A stretch of 64,000 nucleotides of DNA, taken from Thermoplasmatales archaeon (GTDB taxonomy: Archaea; Thermoplasmatota; Thermoplasmata; Thermoplasmatales; Thermoplasmataceae). Of the stretch, positions 34,949-44,361 are shown piece by piece. Every line of letters begins with the position of its first letter. Position 1 is the stretch's first letter. A program made the translations under genes and the position numbers. The stretch covers positions 1-64,000 of the forward strand of contig JACWAH010000010.1 in the NCBI GenBank assembly GCA_014874365.1. The letters are read 5' to 3'. Below the pieces are notes generated by a model. It did no database searches. It was not told where the DNA came from and was given only the letters and a program-made list of their open reading frames with translations.

Positions 34949-35314
34949 ATGGGGAACATGATATGTACTTCCGTGAACGGAGACGAGACCCTTGATTCGT
35001 TTGCTACTGCGAAGTACCTGATAATTTATGACGAAGACAAAAAGGAACTTGCCGTGCAGATCAAGAATCCGGCTGTTACCAAGAAAAAAGGCAAGAAAGG
35101 TTTCGTGAGGGAGTGCATTGGACTCAAGGCGAATATCGTCATTGCACCGCATGGGTCGCTCACCTTTGGATGCAGGAGCATGCTGAAGAAGGCTAAGATC
35201 AGGATGCTCGTTGCGAACCGCGGTGAGCATTTCCTGAAGGCGAAAACCAGGAAACCATCGTTTATTGAAGTCCTTTACTCAACGTTCAAGCGGGAAAAAG
35301 TGGCAAAAAAATAG
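34949..35314 (+). CDS. Conserved small protein, possibly NifX-like fold, 121 aa
   Basis: A soluble basic protein. FATAKYLIIYDEDKKELAV, a middle segment ending LKANIVIAPHGSLTFGCRSML, and KIRMLVANRGEHF recall the ribonuclease-H-like NifX/NifB C-terminal domain, where A-x-x-F/Y-x-I-Y-D, hG-x-x-a-x-x-L and a terminal strand recur. The match is structural and loose. The C terminus (about 95-121) is very basic. It abuts the convergent DRG gene with no spacing. Function unknown. Confidence 0.6.
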   Translation: MGNMICTSVNGDETLDSFATAKYLIIYDEDKKELAVQIKNPAVTKKKGKKGFVRECIGLKANIVIAPHGSLTFGCRSMLKKAKIRMLVANRGEHFLKAKTRKPSFIEVLYSTFKREKVAKK

Positions 35315-36400
35315 TCAGGACTTGCTGATAATCGTGATTGTGTCAGAATCCCTCAGGGGATAGTCCAGTCCAACCCTCACTTCCGAGAATTTCCTGTTAG
35401 GTCCTGAAATTATTGCATACCTGAATGTGGATATGAAAGTCCTGTTTATTTTTCTCGCAACATCCCTCACTGTCGAATCCTCCGATAGAATCAGCGGTCT
35501 TTCAATATCGACTTCACCGGACTTCTCGCGCATGAAGACCCTGATAAGCCGCAGGGACCTGAAGATCAGCGATTTGAGCTGCTCCACAGACTTTCCAGTG
35601 GCCGCAGAGACCCTCAGGTATTCAAAACCTTCCGGAATCCTGGAATCTGATTCACGGGAGTAAGGCAAATCACTCTTGTTCACTGCAATTACCGAGGGAA
35701 CGTAAACCGTATTCTGCCTCAGGTGCTCTATTAAATCCGAATCCTTTATGGGATTCCTGATGTAGACGTCGGCATTGGCAATCTTGAACTCCTTCAGGAT
35801 TGAAACTATCATCTCCCTGTCAACCTTGATGTCCTGCGGCTTATGGATCCGTATTCCTCCGGAAACTGTTTTCTTCAGCGATATGTTTTTCCTGGACCGG
35901 TTCAATACTATGCCGGCCTTGTACAGTTCCAGAATAATTTTATCTACACCGGATACTTCCGCATCTGTAACAATCAGGATCAGGTCAGAATTTCTTGCCA
36001 TACTGATTACTTCCCTGCCTCTGCCTGCTCCCGCAGATGCATTTTCGATTATTCCCGGAAGATCAATAATCTGTATCTGTGCACCTTCGTAGTCCATTGT
36101 CCCGGGTATGGCCTTAAGGGTAGTGAAAGCGAAACTGCCTATCTCGCTATCAGCGCCAGTGAGAGAATTGAGAATGCTGCTCTTGCCTACGTTTGGAAAG
36201 CCTACAAGCGCAACCGTGGCATCGCCGCTCTTCGCAACCGAGAATCCTGTTCCCCCGCCCTTTCTGGTAGTCTCTGCCTCCAGCTGGAGCCTTGCGAGCT
36301 TGGCCTTGAGCAACCCGACATGGTGCTCCGTTGCCTTATTGTACTGGGTCTTCTTGATTTCTTCCTCGATTTCCTTTATCTTTGTGTCGTTTGTACCCAT
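35315..36400 (-). CDS. DRG-type (developmentally regulated) GTPase of the Obg superfamily
   Basis: A translation-associated GTPase. The 361 residues have an N-terminal helical hairpin (about 1-50), the G domain with GFPNVGKSS (G1), FTTLKAIPG (G2), DLPG (G3) and NKSD (G4), interrupted by the DRG-specific insertion (about 170-225), and a C-terminal TGS domain (about 290-361, ending YPLRDSDTITIISKS). A GGAG lies six bases before the ATG. It is 17 bp downstream of the glutamine methyltransferase gene on the same strand, so two translation-related genes are paired. Confidence 0.92.
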   Translation of the reverse strand: MGTNDTKIKEIEEEIKKTQYNKATEHHVGLLKAKLARLQLEAETTRKGGGTGFSVAKSGDATVALVGFPNVGKSSILNSLTGADSEIGSFAFTTLKAIPGTMDYEGAQIQIIDLPGIIENASAGAGRGREVISMARNSDLILIVTDAEVSGVDKIILELYKAGIVLNRSRKNISLKKTVSGGIRIHKPQDIKVDREMIVSILKEFKIANADVYIRNPIKDSDLIEHLRQNTVYVPSVIAVNKSDLPYSRESDSRIPEGFEYLRVSAATGKSVEQLKSLIFRSLRLIRVFMREKSGEVDIERPLILSEDSTVRDVARKINRTFISTFRYAIISGPNRKFSEVRVGLDYPLRDSDTITIISKS

Positions 36401-36417
36401 GCAACGCTCCAGGTGAT

Positions 36418-36966
36418 CTACTGAATTGCAGCCTTGATCTGCAGCAGTGAAAGCCTTTCGAAAAACAACTTCTTCGAAGCAACCAGGGTGAAAACTATTC
36501 CGGGAAACTCAGACATGATTTGACCGATATCCGCCAAATCTGAAAGCACGATATAGCCCTTTCCACCTTCTGTCAGGTAATCCGGAAAAGATTTCAGGAA
36601 CTTACGAACTGTACTGAACCCGTCTTTTCCGCCAGCCCACTGTTCCGAGCCAGGTATATTTTCTTCCACTGGAAGATAGGGAGGGTTGAAGACAATTGTA
36701 TCAAACCTGTTCCTGACCCGGCTGAACAGATCGCTTTCATACACTTCCAGGGAAACGCCGTTTCTAATGGCATTTTCCCGGGTGCAGTCAACCGCGGCAG
36801 GATTAATATCCACGGAAGTTACCTTAATTCCCATGATGGACGCCACCATGGAGATCAGGCCGGTGCCGCTTCCGATCTCCAACATAGTCCCTTCGGGTAC
36901 AAAATTGTCCGCAAGCAGGAAAGTATCGTCAGAAGGCTGATAGACGCCATCGCAATATTCAATCAT
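36418..36966 (-). CDS. HemK2/Mtq2-type protein-glutamine methyltransferase
   Basis: It is expected to methylate the Gln of the GGQ motif in the archaeal release factor. The 182 residues fit the short HemK2/Mtq2 class: GVYQPSDDTFLLAD at the N terminus, the SAM motif LEIGSGTGLISM, VDINPAAVDC, and NPPYLP, the glutamine-amide recognising motif. The start is placed at 36966, where family members usually begin. An in-frame ATG at 37017 would add 17 residues but lies close to a TATA-like box at 37032-37041. It precedes the DRG gene. Confidence 0.88.
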   Translation of the reverse strand: MIEYCDGVYQPSDDTFLLADNFVPEGTMLEIGSGTGLISMVASIMGIKVTSVDINPAAVDCTRENAIRNGVSLEVYESDLFSRVRNRFDTIVFNPPYLPVEENIPGSEQWAGGKDGFSTVRKFLKSFPDYLTEGGKGYIVLSDLADIGQIMSEFPGIVFTLVASKKLFFERLSLLQIKAAIQ

Positions 36967-37222
36967 GACCCTGATATTTTCACGTACGTACTCCAATACT
37001 TCACCTGTGCAACACATTCCCGAAACGGGAGTCCATATATCTGGCGTATTATTTCCAGCTATTTTTCATTCACTTCATGTTTTGCATCATCCTGGGACGC
37101 AGCAGGGAATTTTTCTTCTCCCGCCGCCTGGTAATATCAGGACCGGGTGTTCTGTGCTTGTCAGGAAAACAAACATCTACCTTTATTACAAACCTTAAAT
37201 TATACGGCTCAGGTAAGTTCCC

Positions 37223-39598
37223 TTGACGACTACCCTCATAATCGCAGAGAAATTCGATGCTGCAAGAAGGATCTCCTATATCCTGTCCGGAGGCACTTCA
37301 AAACAGAAGAGATCCCAGGGTCTCAACTACATAGAATACTCAGACAAGGACGACAGGACAGTGATGGTACCTCTTAGCGGGCACATCGTCGAGCTTGACT
37401 TTCAGGAGGAATTCAGGGACTGGTCTAAAGCAGATCTGTCCAGGATGATTTTCAGCGAATTGATTACCAAGGTGAAGAACAAGACCGCGCACGAAACTCT
37501 TACCAGAATGGCTCAGGAAGCAGACAGGATAATCGTTGCCACCGACTATGACAGGGAAGGGGAACTTATCGGACAGGAAGCCCTTAACATAATCGGGGTC
37601 GATGCGGATTCAGATAAAATAAGCAGAGCCAAATTCAGTTCGCTCACTGCACCGGAAATCAAGAATTCTTTTGCAGACTTGATAAAGGTTGACAGGGATA
37701 TAGCCGATTCAGCAGCGGCAAGGGAGGAGATCGACCTTATCTGGGGATCAGTTCTCACTCGTTTCTTCTCCGTCGCCGCAAGAAGGCTTGGAACCAACTT
37801 CTTATCTATCGGGAGAGTACAGACGCCAACTCTTGCATTGATAGTGAGAAGGGAGGAGGAAATCCATAATTTTGTGCCCGAAAAATACTGGAGAATCGTT
37901 GCAACTTTCTTCAAGGATGAGGAGTTCCAGGGAGAGCTGGAAAGCGGCCCGGTAAAATCCAAGGAGGAAGCGGAAGAGATACTGGACGCAATAAATGGAA
38001 AAGACGGTAACGTAATCCGTTTCACAATGGAGAACGTCCCCATAAAGAAACCTCCGCCATTCAATACAACGGAATTCCTGAGGGAAGTCTCCAAGATCGG
38101 GATTTCGCCGGCCAGGGCAATGAGGATTGCAGAATCGCTCTACACCTCAGGATTGATCAGCTATCCAAGAACAGACAACATGGTTTACAACAGGACACTC
38201 CCGCTTAAGGGAATTGTTGAAAAACTGTCAAAATCCCCTTTCAGCAAGGAGGCACAGATGGTGCTTGATCAGGAAAAGATCATACCTTCAAGAGGGAAGG
38301 TGGAAGCAACCGATCATCCCCCAATATACCCAGTATCTGCCCCCGGAAACCGTGCGCTCAAGGGAGAGTACATGCGGGTGTACGAACTCATTGTGAGAAG
38401 ATTTCTTGCGACCCTGTACAGGCAGGGTCTGGAGGAGAGGAAGGAAGCATCCATTGACATAGGTGGAAGGAGTTTCATAACACGTGGCAGGAAAGTTCTC
38501 GATCCTGGATGGCTGGAGATTTACCCGTACAGAAGAATTTACGAGAATTTTCACCCGGATCTTGCCGAAGGGGAAACCGTTAAAGTGATATCTGTAAACC
38601 CCCTGGAAGAAACAACCAAGCCACCCCCAAGGTATGACATGGGAAACATTCTCAAAACCATGGAAGAACTCAAGCTGGGAACAAAGAGCACAAGACACGA
38701 CATACTGGAAAAACTACAGGCGAGGGGATTTATCGAGGGAAACCCCATTATTCCCACAGGCCTGGGCATAGCACTTATCGATGCCGTAACAACGGTAAAA
38801 TCCACCATTTCAGAACCGGAAATGACCGCCCATCTCGAAGATGACATGGATGGTATCGCAAACAGGCGCAAGACCCGCGATACTGTAGTTAACGAATCAC
38901 GCGAAATGCTTCTCGTCGTTCTTAAGGACCTGGACGGGAACAGGGAAAAAGTCAAGGAGATCATTAACAAGGGGCTTACAAAGGGAGAAAAGATCGGAAC
39001 ATGCCCGGAACACAATACAGATGTTATGCTCCTTAAAGACCGGGAAAGGGTCAGGTTCTGGTGTGTGACTGAAGGGTGCCAGATAAAATATGACATGTTC
39101 ATTAATGGAAAAGTCACGTCCACAGAGAAGAAATGCCCCATATGTGAAAAGCCGATTGTCAGAATAATTCGAAGGGGGCAGTCACCGGAAGAGAGGTGCG
39201 TGGACCCTAAATGCAAATACAACCTGCAGAGGCAGGAGTTAGGCGTTTGTCCCTCTGACGGAGGAAAACTCATAATTCGCCAATCAAGATATGGAAAGAG
39301 GTTCGTTGGATGCGCAAACTATCCGGCGTGTACGGTTACGTATCCCCTGCCGCAAATGGGTTATCTTACCATTACCGGAGAAACATGTGAATTCTGCAAG
39401 GCACCTCTTTTGATCTCCACGAGGGGGAACAGGAAATGGAAATTCTGTCCCAAAATGGATTGTGAATTTAATCACAAGGGAAAGAAGAAAGCCAGCGAAA
39501 AGAAAGTAAAGCCGGTAAAAGTGGAAAAGAAGGGAAAGAAAACTGTCAAAAGAAAGAAGACCAGGAAGGTGAAAACCAACGAGAAGACTGCCACCTGA
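37223..39598 (+). CDS. topA: DNA topoisomerase I, type IA
   Basis: It relaxes negative supercoils through a 5'-phosphotyrosine. The 791 residues have an N-terminal TOPRIM domain (TLIIAEKFDAARRISYIL, then DYDREGELIG), the catalytic segment LISYPRTDN with Tyr314, and a central DNA-binding region. The C-terminal part contains at least four C4 zinc-finger-like units (for example CPICEKP...CVDPKC, CPSDGGK...CANYPAC and CEFCKAP...CPKMDC). The tail is a Lys-rich extension. The start codon is TTG at 37223. The final codons overlap the likely 5' end of the presenilin-like gene. Confidence 0.95.
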   Translation: MTTTLIIAEKFDAARRISYILSGGTSKQKRSQGLNYIEYSDKDDRTVMVPLSGHIVELDFQEEFRDWSKADLSRMIFSELITKVKNKTAHETLTRMAQEADRIIVATDYDREGELIGQEALNIIGVDADSDKISRAKFSSLTAPEIKNSFADLIKVDRDIADSAAAREEIDLIWGSVLTRFFSVAARRLGTNFLSIGRVQTPTLALIVRREEEIHNFVPEKYWRIVATFFKDEEFQGELESGPVKSKEEAEEILDAINGKDGNVIRFTMENVPIKKPPPFNTTEFLREVSKIGISPARAMRIAESLYTSGLISYPRTDNMVYNRTLPLKGIVEKLSKSPFSKEAQMVLDQEKIIPSRGKVEATDHPPIYPVSAPGNRALKGEYMRVYELIVRRFLATLYRQGLEERKEASIDIGGRSFITRGRKVLDPGWLEIYPYRRIYENFHPDLAEGETVKVISVNPLEETTKPPPRYDMGNILKTMEELKLGTKSTRHDILEKLQARGFIEGNPIIPTGLGIALIDAVTTVKSTISEPEMTAHLEDDMDGIANRRKTRDTVVNESREMLLVVLKDLDGNREKVKEIINKGLTKGEKIGTCPEHNTDVMLLKDRERVRFWCVTEGCQIKYDMFINGKVTSTEKKCPICEKPIVRIIRRGQSPEERCVDPKCKYNLQRQELGVCPSDGGKLIIRQSRYGKRFVGCANYPACTVTYPLPQMGYLTITGETCEFCKAPLLISTRGNRKWKFCPKMDCEFNHKGKKKASEKKVKPVKVEKKGKKTVKRKKTRKVKTNEKTAT

Positions 39599-40487
39599 GA
39601 TCTCAGTCTTCGTTCTGTTCATCACGGTTTCTTTCTTTTCGCTTCTTGTTGCAATAGTCTATGGCCAGACAACCGGCTTACAGCAGTCAAATTCAGACGC
39701 TTCAAACCTATTCTACCTGATACTGCTGATCGCGGTTACTCTTGTAATGACAGGAGTCATCCTCTATTTTTCGCAGAGAAAGGGCATGCGACTGGTGAGG
39801 GGTATCATCATCCTGGTTTCCATCTACGCTACTTTCATAGTTGCTTACGCAATTGCTGCAGTCGTCGTCACCATAATTCCTCTTCAGGACGCAGTCGCCC
39901 TTCCTGTGTTCCTGTTCATCTGGTTCTTCATTCCCGGAATTCTCGGTTATCTTGCAATAACTTCTAAATCGTACATGGTCGGAAACGTGATTGGATTCAT
40001 GCTTTCTGCAGGGTTCGCTGCAATATGGGGGCTGACTCTCGACGTCTGGTTTACCCTGGCACTCCTGATAATTTTTGCATTCTACGACTATATATCGGTA
40101 TACAAAACCAAGCACATGATAAAACTGGCTGGTCTTGCAACCTCGGGGTCAATGAATATGTTATTTGTCTTTCCCGGATCCAAGGATTTCAACCCGGCCA
40201 ACAAATTTGACCTGCCGGAAGCTGGTGAAAATCCTGAAGGCACGGAATCCGGAGAACGGGGGATTCTTCTTGGGTTTGGGGACGTGGCACTTCCAAACGT
40301 AATGGTCATCTCGTCTACAATTTATGGAAATTACCAGCTATTTCCATATTTCTTCCTGCCACTGCTTGGCGCAATAGCCGGAATAGCATTCCTTATGTTC
40401 TACACAAAGAAACCCGCGCCAGGATTACCATTAATCAATACTGGCGTAATAATAGGGTTTCTACTTGCTTTTTTAATCCCCTGGTGA
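39588..40487 (+). CDS. Presenilin/signal-peptide-peptidase-like aspartyl protease (A22); start uncertain
   Basis: An intramembrane aspartyl protease homologous to the archaeal PSH proteins. FYDYISVYKTKHM supplies the first Asp (about residue 167), GFGDVALP the second (about 232), and KPAPGLPLINTG is the PAL-like motif. The only standard start, ATG at 39747, falls in the middle of a membrane segment and would delete the first helix. The frame is open back to 39573, encoding another clear helix (VFVLFITVSFFSLLVAIVYG) and giving 299 residues from a CTG at 39588, the expected size of about 300. No ATG, GTG or TTG exists in that stretch. The 3' end overlaps the convergent reductase gene by 15 bp. 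Confidence 0.82.
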   Translation: MPPEISVFVLFITVSFFSLLVAIVYGQTTGLQQSNSDASNLFYLILLIAVTLVMTGVILYFSQRKGMRLVRGIIILVSIYATFIVAYAIAAVVVTIIPLQDAVALPVFLFIWFFIPGILGYLAITSKSYMVGNVIGFMLSAGFAAIWGLTLDVWFTLALLIIFAFYDYISVYKTKHMIKLAGLATSGSMNMLFVFPGSKDFNPANKFDLPEAGENPEGTESGERGILLGFGDVALPNVMVISSTIYGNYQLFPYFFLPLLGAIAGIAFLMFYTKKPAPGLPLINTGVIIGFLLAFLIPW

Positions 40488-41402
40488 CTCGGTTCCAGGT
40501 GCCAGCCTCTCTATCTCTGAAACTTCCGCGTCCGTGACCGACCATCCCGAGGATCCCATGCAGTCCTTGATCTGGTCAACCCTCTTTATTCCGGGAATAA
40601 CAAATGCACCCTTCTTCAAAAGATAGTTCAGAGAAACCTGTACGATTGTCTTATCCCTTTTTTCTGCAATTGTTTTCAGGGTCGATATAAGCGGCTCGAA
40701 ACTCTTCAGCCTTTCCCTGGAGAACAGGGGATCATTCTTTCTAACCTGGTCTGTTGGTATGTTCTCATGCCCGTACTTTCCGGACAGCAGACCCTTGGCT
40801 ATTGGGCTCCACGCAATCATGGAAATGCCGTGCACCTTCATTGAAGGATACAGGTCGCGCTCCACACCTCGTTGTATAATATTGTAGCGCATCTGGTTCG
40901 AAACTATCTCATGTTTTTTCATGGAAGCCATTGCCTCTTCCAGTTCTTCCCTGTTGTAATTCGATACTCCGATATATCTAACCTTGCCGCTATCTACCAG
41001 TTCTTCCATGGCACCCAGCGTTTCAGAGATTGGTACGCTGTGGTCTGGCCAGTGGAGTTGATACAGATCAATGTATTTGCAATTCATCCTCCTGATGCTG
41101 TTCTCGCAGCTCCTGAGGATCTCGTCATGCTTGAAGTGTGGAGGATTGACCTTTGTGGCAATCACGAGTTTCTCCCTGTCCATTCCGCTGATTGCCTCCC
41201 TGATGACTTCTTCCGAGTGCCCATGCCCGTACATTTCTGCAGTGTCGATGTAATTAACGCCATTGTTGAAGGCATACTTCATTGCATCTATGCAATCCCT
41301 GTCATCAAATTCAGTCCCCCAGCCCTGGCGCCCGGCCTGCCATCCTCCGAATCCAACAACGGATGCCTCGAGATCACTCTTCCCTATGTTTCGGTACTCC
41401 AT
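40473..41402 (-). CDS. Aldo/keto reductase
   Basis: An NADPH-dependent oxidoreductase with a TIM barrel, about 309 residues. The catalytic residues are in place: NYIDTAEMYG (Asp, Tyr), VIATKVN (Lys) and YQLHWPD (His). VRYIGVSNY and SPIAKGLLSGKY are typical of the YccK/YajO-type subfamily. The ATG at 41402 is chosen because a TATA-like ATTTATTTGAA (41424-41434, read on the minus strand) is centred 26 bp upstream. Upstream in-frame ATGs at 41423/41420 would lie before that. The substrate is unknown. Confidence 0.9.
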   Translation of the reverse strand: MEYRNIGKSDLEASVVGFGGWQAGRQGWGTEFDDRDCIDAMKYAFNNGVNYIDTAEMYGHGHSEEVIREAISGMDREKLVIATKVNPPHFKHDEILRSCENSIRRMNCKYIDLYQLHWPDHSVPISETLGAMEELVDSGKVRYIGVSNYNREELEEAMASMKKHEIVSNQMRYNIIQRGVERDLYPSMKVHGISMIAWSPIAKGLLSGKYGHENIPTDQVRKNDPLFSRERLKSFEPLISTLKTIAEKRDKTIVQVSLNYLLKKGAFVIPGIKRVDQIKDCMGSSGWSVTDAEVSEIERLAPGTESPGD

Positions 41403-41449
41403 ATCCTGGAAATACCTCATCATTTATTTGAATGTTGAGAAATACATAT

Positions 41450-42949
41450 TTAGTGCAGGAAAGTCCTCTTTCCAGTGAAATACATCGGCATGTTAAGTTC
41501 ATTCGCTGCAAGGATGCTTTCCTGGTCTCTTTTTGAACCCCCCGGCTGTATAATCGCGCTCACTCCTATCTCGTGGGCAAGCTCTACAGAATCATTGAAA
41601 GGAAAGAAACCGTCAGAAGCCATCACTGCACCCGTTGATTTGCCGCCGGCTCTCCTCGCGGCTATCCTGAGTGACTCCACCCTGGAGGTCTGTCCTGTAC
41701 CAATTCCCACTGTCCCCAGGTCTTTCGCAAGGACTATGGCGTTGCTCTTGCACCTCGCTGCGATCTTCCATGCGAACTTCAGGTCCTTGATCTGGGAGCT
41801 GTTTGCTTTCTTTTCCGTTACGCATTCCATCTTTTCAAATTCCGAAGTAAGAGGCGACTGCAGGAGAATACCGTTTGAAATGGATCTTAACCTGCTTGAC
41901 GAATCCCTTTCATACCTGGCCTTGAGCAGCCTCAGGTTCTTCTTCTTTCGAATCAGGTTGAACGCTTCACTCTGGTATTCCGGAGCACATACCACTTCCA
42001 GGAAAAGCTTGGAAAGTTCTTCAGCAGTTTTGGCATCAAGCTCCCTGTTTACACAGACAACTCCGCCATATGCTGACTCCCTGTCAGACTCCAATGCCTT
42101 GAGGAAAGCCTCAAGCAAGTCGGAACCGGATCCTGCGCCGCAGGGGACGTTATGCTTGACTATTACACAGGAAGGAACTTCAAGATCATACACCGTTTCC
42201 ATGGCAGCATTTGCATCCATTATGTTGTTGTACGAAAGTTCCTTGCCGCTGAGCTGGAAGGCCCCCGGAATTCCGAATCCGCTTCCGTCACCGAACAGCA
42301 TCGCGCTCTGATCCGGGTTTTCGCCATACCTCAGGGTCCTGCCTCCGAAACTGGAGTAGGAAAAGAATCCATTTACAGGGTTACCTGTTAGAGTGGACAA
42401 TGAATTATAAATCATCGAATCATAGTTCGCAGTAACTGCGAAAGCTTTTATTGCCAGTTTTCGACGCGATTCAGCAGTTACAGAACCGGTCTCAGTGATC
42501 TCCTTCGCAATCCTGGGATAATCTCCAGGGTCCGTCAGGACTGTTACCCGCCTGTAATTTTTTGCAGCGGCTCTTGTGAGCGATACCCCGCCAATGTCTA
42601 TGTTCTCTATCATCCTGTCCAGTTTTCCACTTTTGGCAAATTCACTGAATGGATATAGATTGGAAATTACGATGTCAAAATTCAGGTACCCGTTCCTCGT
42701 CATTATAGCATCAGGAGTGTTTTCAGGGTTGAGGATGCCTGCATACACACCAGGGTGAAGGGTCTTGATTCTTCCGGAAAAGAGGTCATTGAAACCGGTT
42801 ATTTTGCCTATTCTAGTGCAACTGATCCCCTTGCTTTCGAGGTATGTGGAAGTCCCCTCACTTGCAACAACGTTTTCCAGTTTACTTTGAATTTCCAGAA
42901 GAAATTCAGGCAACCCTCTTTTTTCATATACACTGGCAAGTACATTCAT
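41450..42949 (-). CDS. purH: Bifunctional AICAR transformylase/IMP cyclohydrolase
   Basis: It performs the last two steps of IMP synthesis. The 499 residues include the N-terminal MGS-like cyclohydrolase domain (ITGFNDLFSGRIKTLHPGVYAGIL, NLYPF) and the transformylase domain with LRYGENPDQSA, VKHNVPCGAG, the segment AYGGVVCVNR and the C-terminal SDGFFPFNDSVELA...QPGGSKRDQE. Most archaea use PurP and PurO instead, so a bacterial-type PurH is worth noting. A TATA-like box (42972-42984) centred 26 bp upstream supports the start. It is divergent from the SAM synthetase gene. Confidence 0.93.
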   Translation of the reverse strand: MNVLASVYEKRGLPEFLLEIQSKLENVVASEGTSTYLESKGISCTRIGKITGFNDLFSGRIKTLHPGVYAGILNPENTPDAIMTRNGYLNFDIVISNLYPFSEFAKSGKLDRMIENIDIGGVSLTRAAAKNYRRVTVLTDPGDYPRIAKEITETGSVTAESRRKLAIKAFAVTANYDSMIYNSLSTLTGNPVNGFFSYSSFGGRTLRYGENPDQSAMLFGDGSGFGIPGAFQLSGKELSYNNIMDANAAMETVYDLEVPSCVIVKHNVPCGAGSGSDLLEAFLKALESDRESAYGGVVCVNRELDAKTAEELSKLFLEVVCAPEYQSEAFNLIRKKKNLRLLKARYERDSSSRLRSISNGILLQSPLTSEFEKMECVTEKKANSSQIKDLKFAWKIAARCKSNAIVLAKDLGTVGIGTGQTSRVESLRIAARRAGGKSTGAVMASDGFFPFNDSVELAHEIGVSAIIQPGGSKRDQESILAANELNMPMYFTGKRTFLH

Positions 42950-43043
42950 CGGAAGCCAATAACCTGGAAATAATGAATACTTTGCCTATTACCATCAGTC
43001 ATATTTTTACAGAATGAGTAATATTTTACGCCTACCTACAAAA

Positions 43044-43065
43044 GCTTTAAAAAAGTATATAAATA
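43044..43065 (+). promoter_or_regulatory. Promoter of the SAM synthetase gene
   Basis: The continuous AT-rich block CTTTAAAAAAGTATATAAAT ends 16 bp before the ATG at 43081. The first half, centred near 43050, has the right distance for a leaderless or near-leaderless start. Confidence 0.6.
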
Positions 43066-43080
43066 ACCCGACTGAAAACA

Positions 43081-44277
43081 ATGGAACGAAACATCGCAAT
43101 CGAAACTCTCAGTCAACTACCAACCTATGCAAAGGAAGTCGAGCTTGTGGAAAGAAAAGGAGTCGGTCACCCTGACAGCGTATCGGATGGAATTGCCGAG
43201 GCAGTCAGCAGGGGTTTGAGTAAATATTACCTGAAGGAATTCGGGAGGATTTTGCATCACAACACCGACCAGATAGAAATAGTGGGAGGGCAGTCAGCTC
43301 CAAAATATGGAGGAGGAGTGGTGCTGGAACCCTGTTATATATTGCTCAGCGGCAGAGCCACGACTTCTGTCAATGGAGAAAGAATACCTTTCAAGTCTAT
43401 TTCAATAAAGGCGACAAAAGAGTTCCTTTCGACCAATTTCAAGCATCTGGATCTCGACTCAAGCGTAATGATAGATTCCAGGATTGGTCATGGTTCTGTA
43501 GATCTCAGGGGACTGTATGACACCAGGAAGCTGAAGGCAAACGACACCTCATTTGGTGTAGGATTTGCACCTTTCACGGACACGGAAAAACTTGTCCTCT
43601 CGACTGAGCGGCTTATCAACGGCCCGCTCAAAAGCTCTCTTCCTGCCGTTGGGCACGACATAAAGGTTATGGGCTTCAGGCAGAAATCCAAGATCAACCT
43701 GACAATTGCTGCAGCTTTCGTCGACAGATACGTGTCTAACCAGAAAGAATATTTTGCAATCAAGGAAGAGCTGAAGCAGAAAGTCTATGACAACGCCTCA
43801 AAAGTGACAAGTAAGGAAGTTGAAGTTTTCGTCAATACTGGTGATATACAGGAAGAGAACATAGAGTACCTGACTGTAACTGGATTGTCAATGGAGAACG
43901 GCGACGACGGCTCCGTAGGTAGAGGCAACAGAGTAAACGGTTTAATAACCCCATTCAAGCCTATGAGCATGGAAGCAGCTGCCGGAAAGAATCCAGTGAC
44001 GCACGTAGGAAAACTGTACAACGTTCTTGCCAACATCATTGCGGACGAAGTGGTGAAAGAAGGCGCAGGAGATATAGAGGAAGCCTTTGTAAGGATAGTT
44101 TCGCAGATTGGGAGAGATATAACCGATCCTCATGTCGCCAGCATCCAGGTCATCTACAAGGATGGAGTCGATCCTTCGAAGCACATTGGAAACATAAGGG
44201 GGATAGCTGACAGTAAACTGGAAAATATCAGCAAACTTACCGATGAGTTTGTCGCAGGCAAATTGTCAGTTTTTTAA
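43081..44277 (+). CDS. mat: S-adenosylmethionine synthetase, archaeal type
   Basis: It makes SAM from methionine and ATP. The 398 residues match the archaeal family, which differs strongly from bacterial MetK. Visible motifs are VERKGVGHPDSVSDGIAEAVS near the N terminus, GRILHHNTDQIEIVGG, RIGHGS, GDDGSVGRGNRVNGLI and ITPFKPMSMEAAAGKNPVTHVGK. It supplies SAM for the many methyltransferases and two radical SAM enzymes in this window. A strong hairpin follows at 44285. Confidence 0.97.
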   Translation: MERNIAIETLSQLPTYAKEVELVERKGVGHPDSVSDGIAEAVSRGLSKYYLKEFGRILHHNTDQIEIVGGQSAPKYGGGVVLEPCYILLSGRATTSVNGERIPFKSISIKATKEFLSTNFKHLDLDSSVMIDSRIGHGSVDLRGLYDTRKLKANDTSFGVGFAPFTDTEKLVLSTERLINGPLKSSLPAVGHDIKVMGFRQKSKINLTIAAAFVDRYVSNQKEYFAIKEELKQKVYDNASKVTSKEVEVFVNTGDIQEENIEYLTVTGLSMENGDDGSVGRGNRVNGLITPFKPMSMEAAAGKNPVTHVGKLYNVLANIIADEVVKEGAGDIEEAFVRIVSQIGRDITDPHVASIQVIYKDGVDPSKHIGNIRGIADSKLENISKLTDEFVAGKLSVF

Positions 44278-44284
44278 ATCGAAT

Positions 44285-44303
44285 GCCCGGTGATTCACCG
44301 GGC
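44285..44303 (+). terminator. Strong hairpin after the SAM synthetase gene
   Basis: GCCCGGTGA and TCACCGGGC are perfect inverted repeats separated by one T, followed by a pyrimidine-rich TCCCGTCTCTTTTCT. It starts eight bases after the stop codon. This is an intrinsic-terminator-like or mRNA-end-stabilising structure. Confidence 0.6.
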
Positions 44304-44361
44304 TCCCGTCTCTTTTCTACCGCGTAACAGTATTTTTTATAATATAGCTGTATTATGCTTC

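Noticed and set aside
38551-39273. A 240-codon minus-strand frame opposite topA
   Set aside because: TopA motifs cover this DNA in the plus frame; the antisense frame is Ser-rich noise.
41475-42311. A long 278-codon frame on the plus strand opposite purH
   Set aside because: It is a mirror frame of a well-supported purH gene, Ser/Leu-rich and without any recognisable motif.
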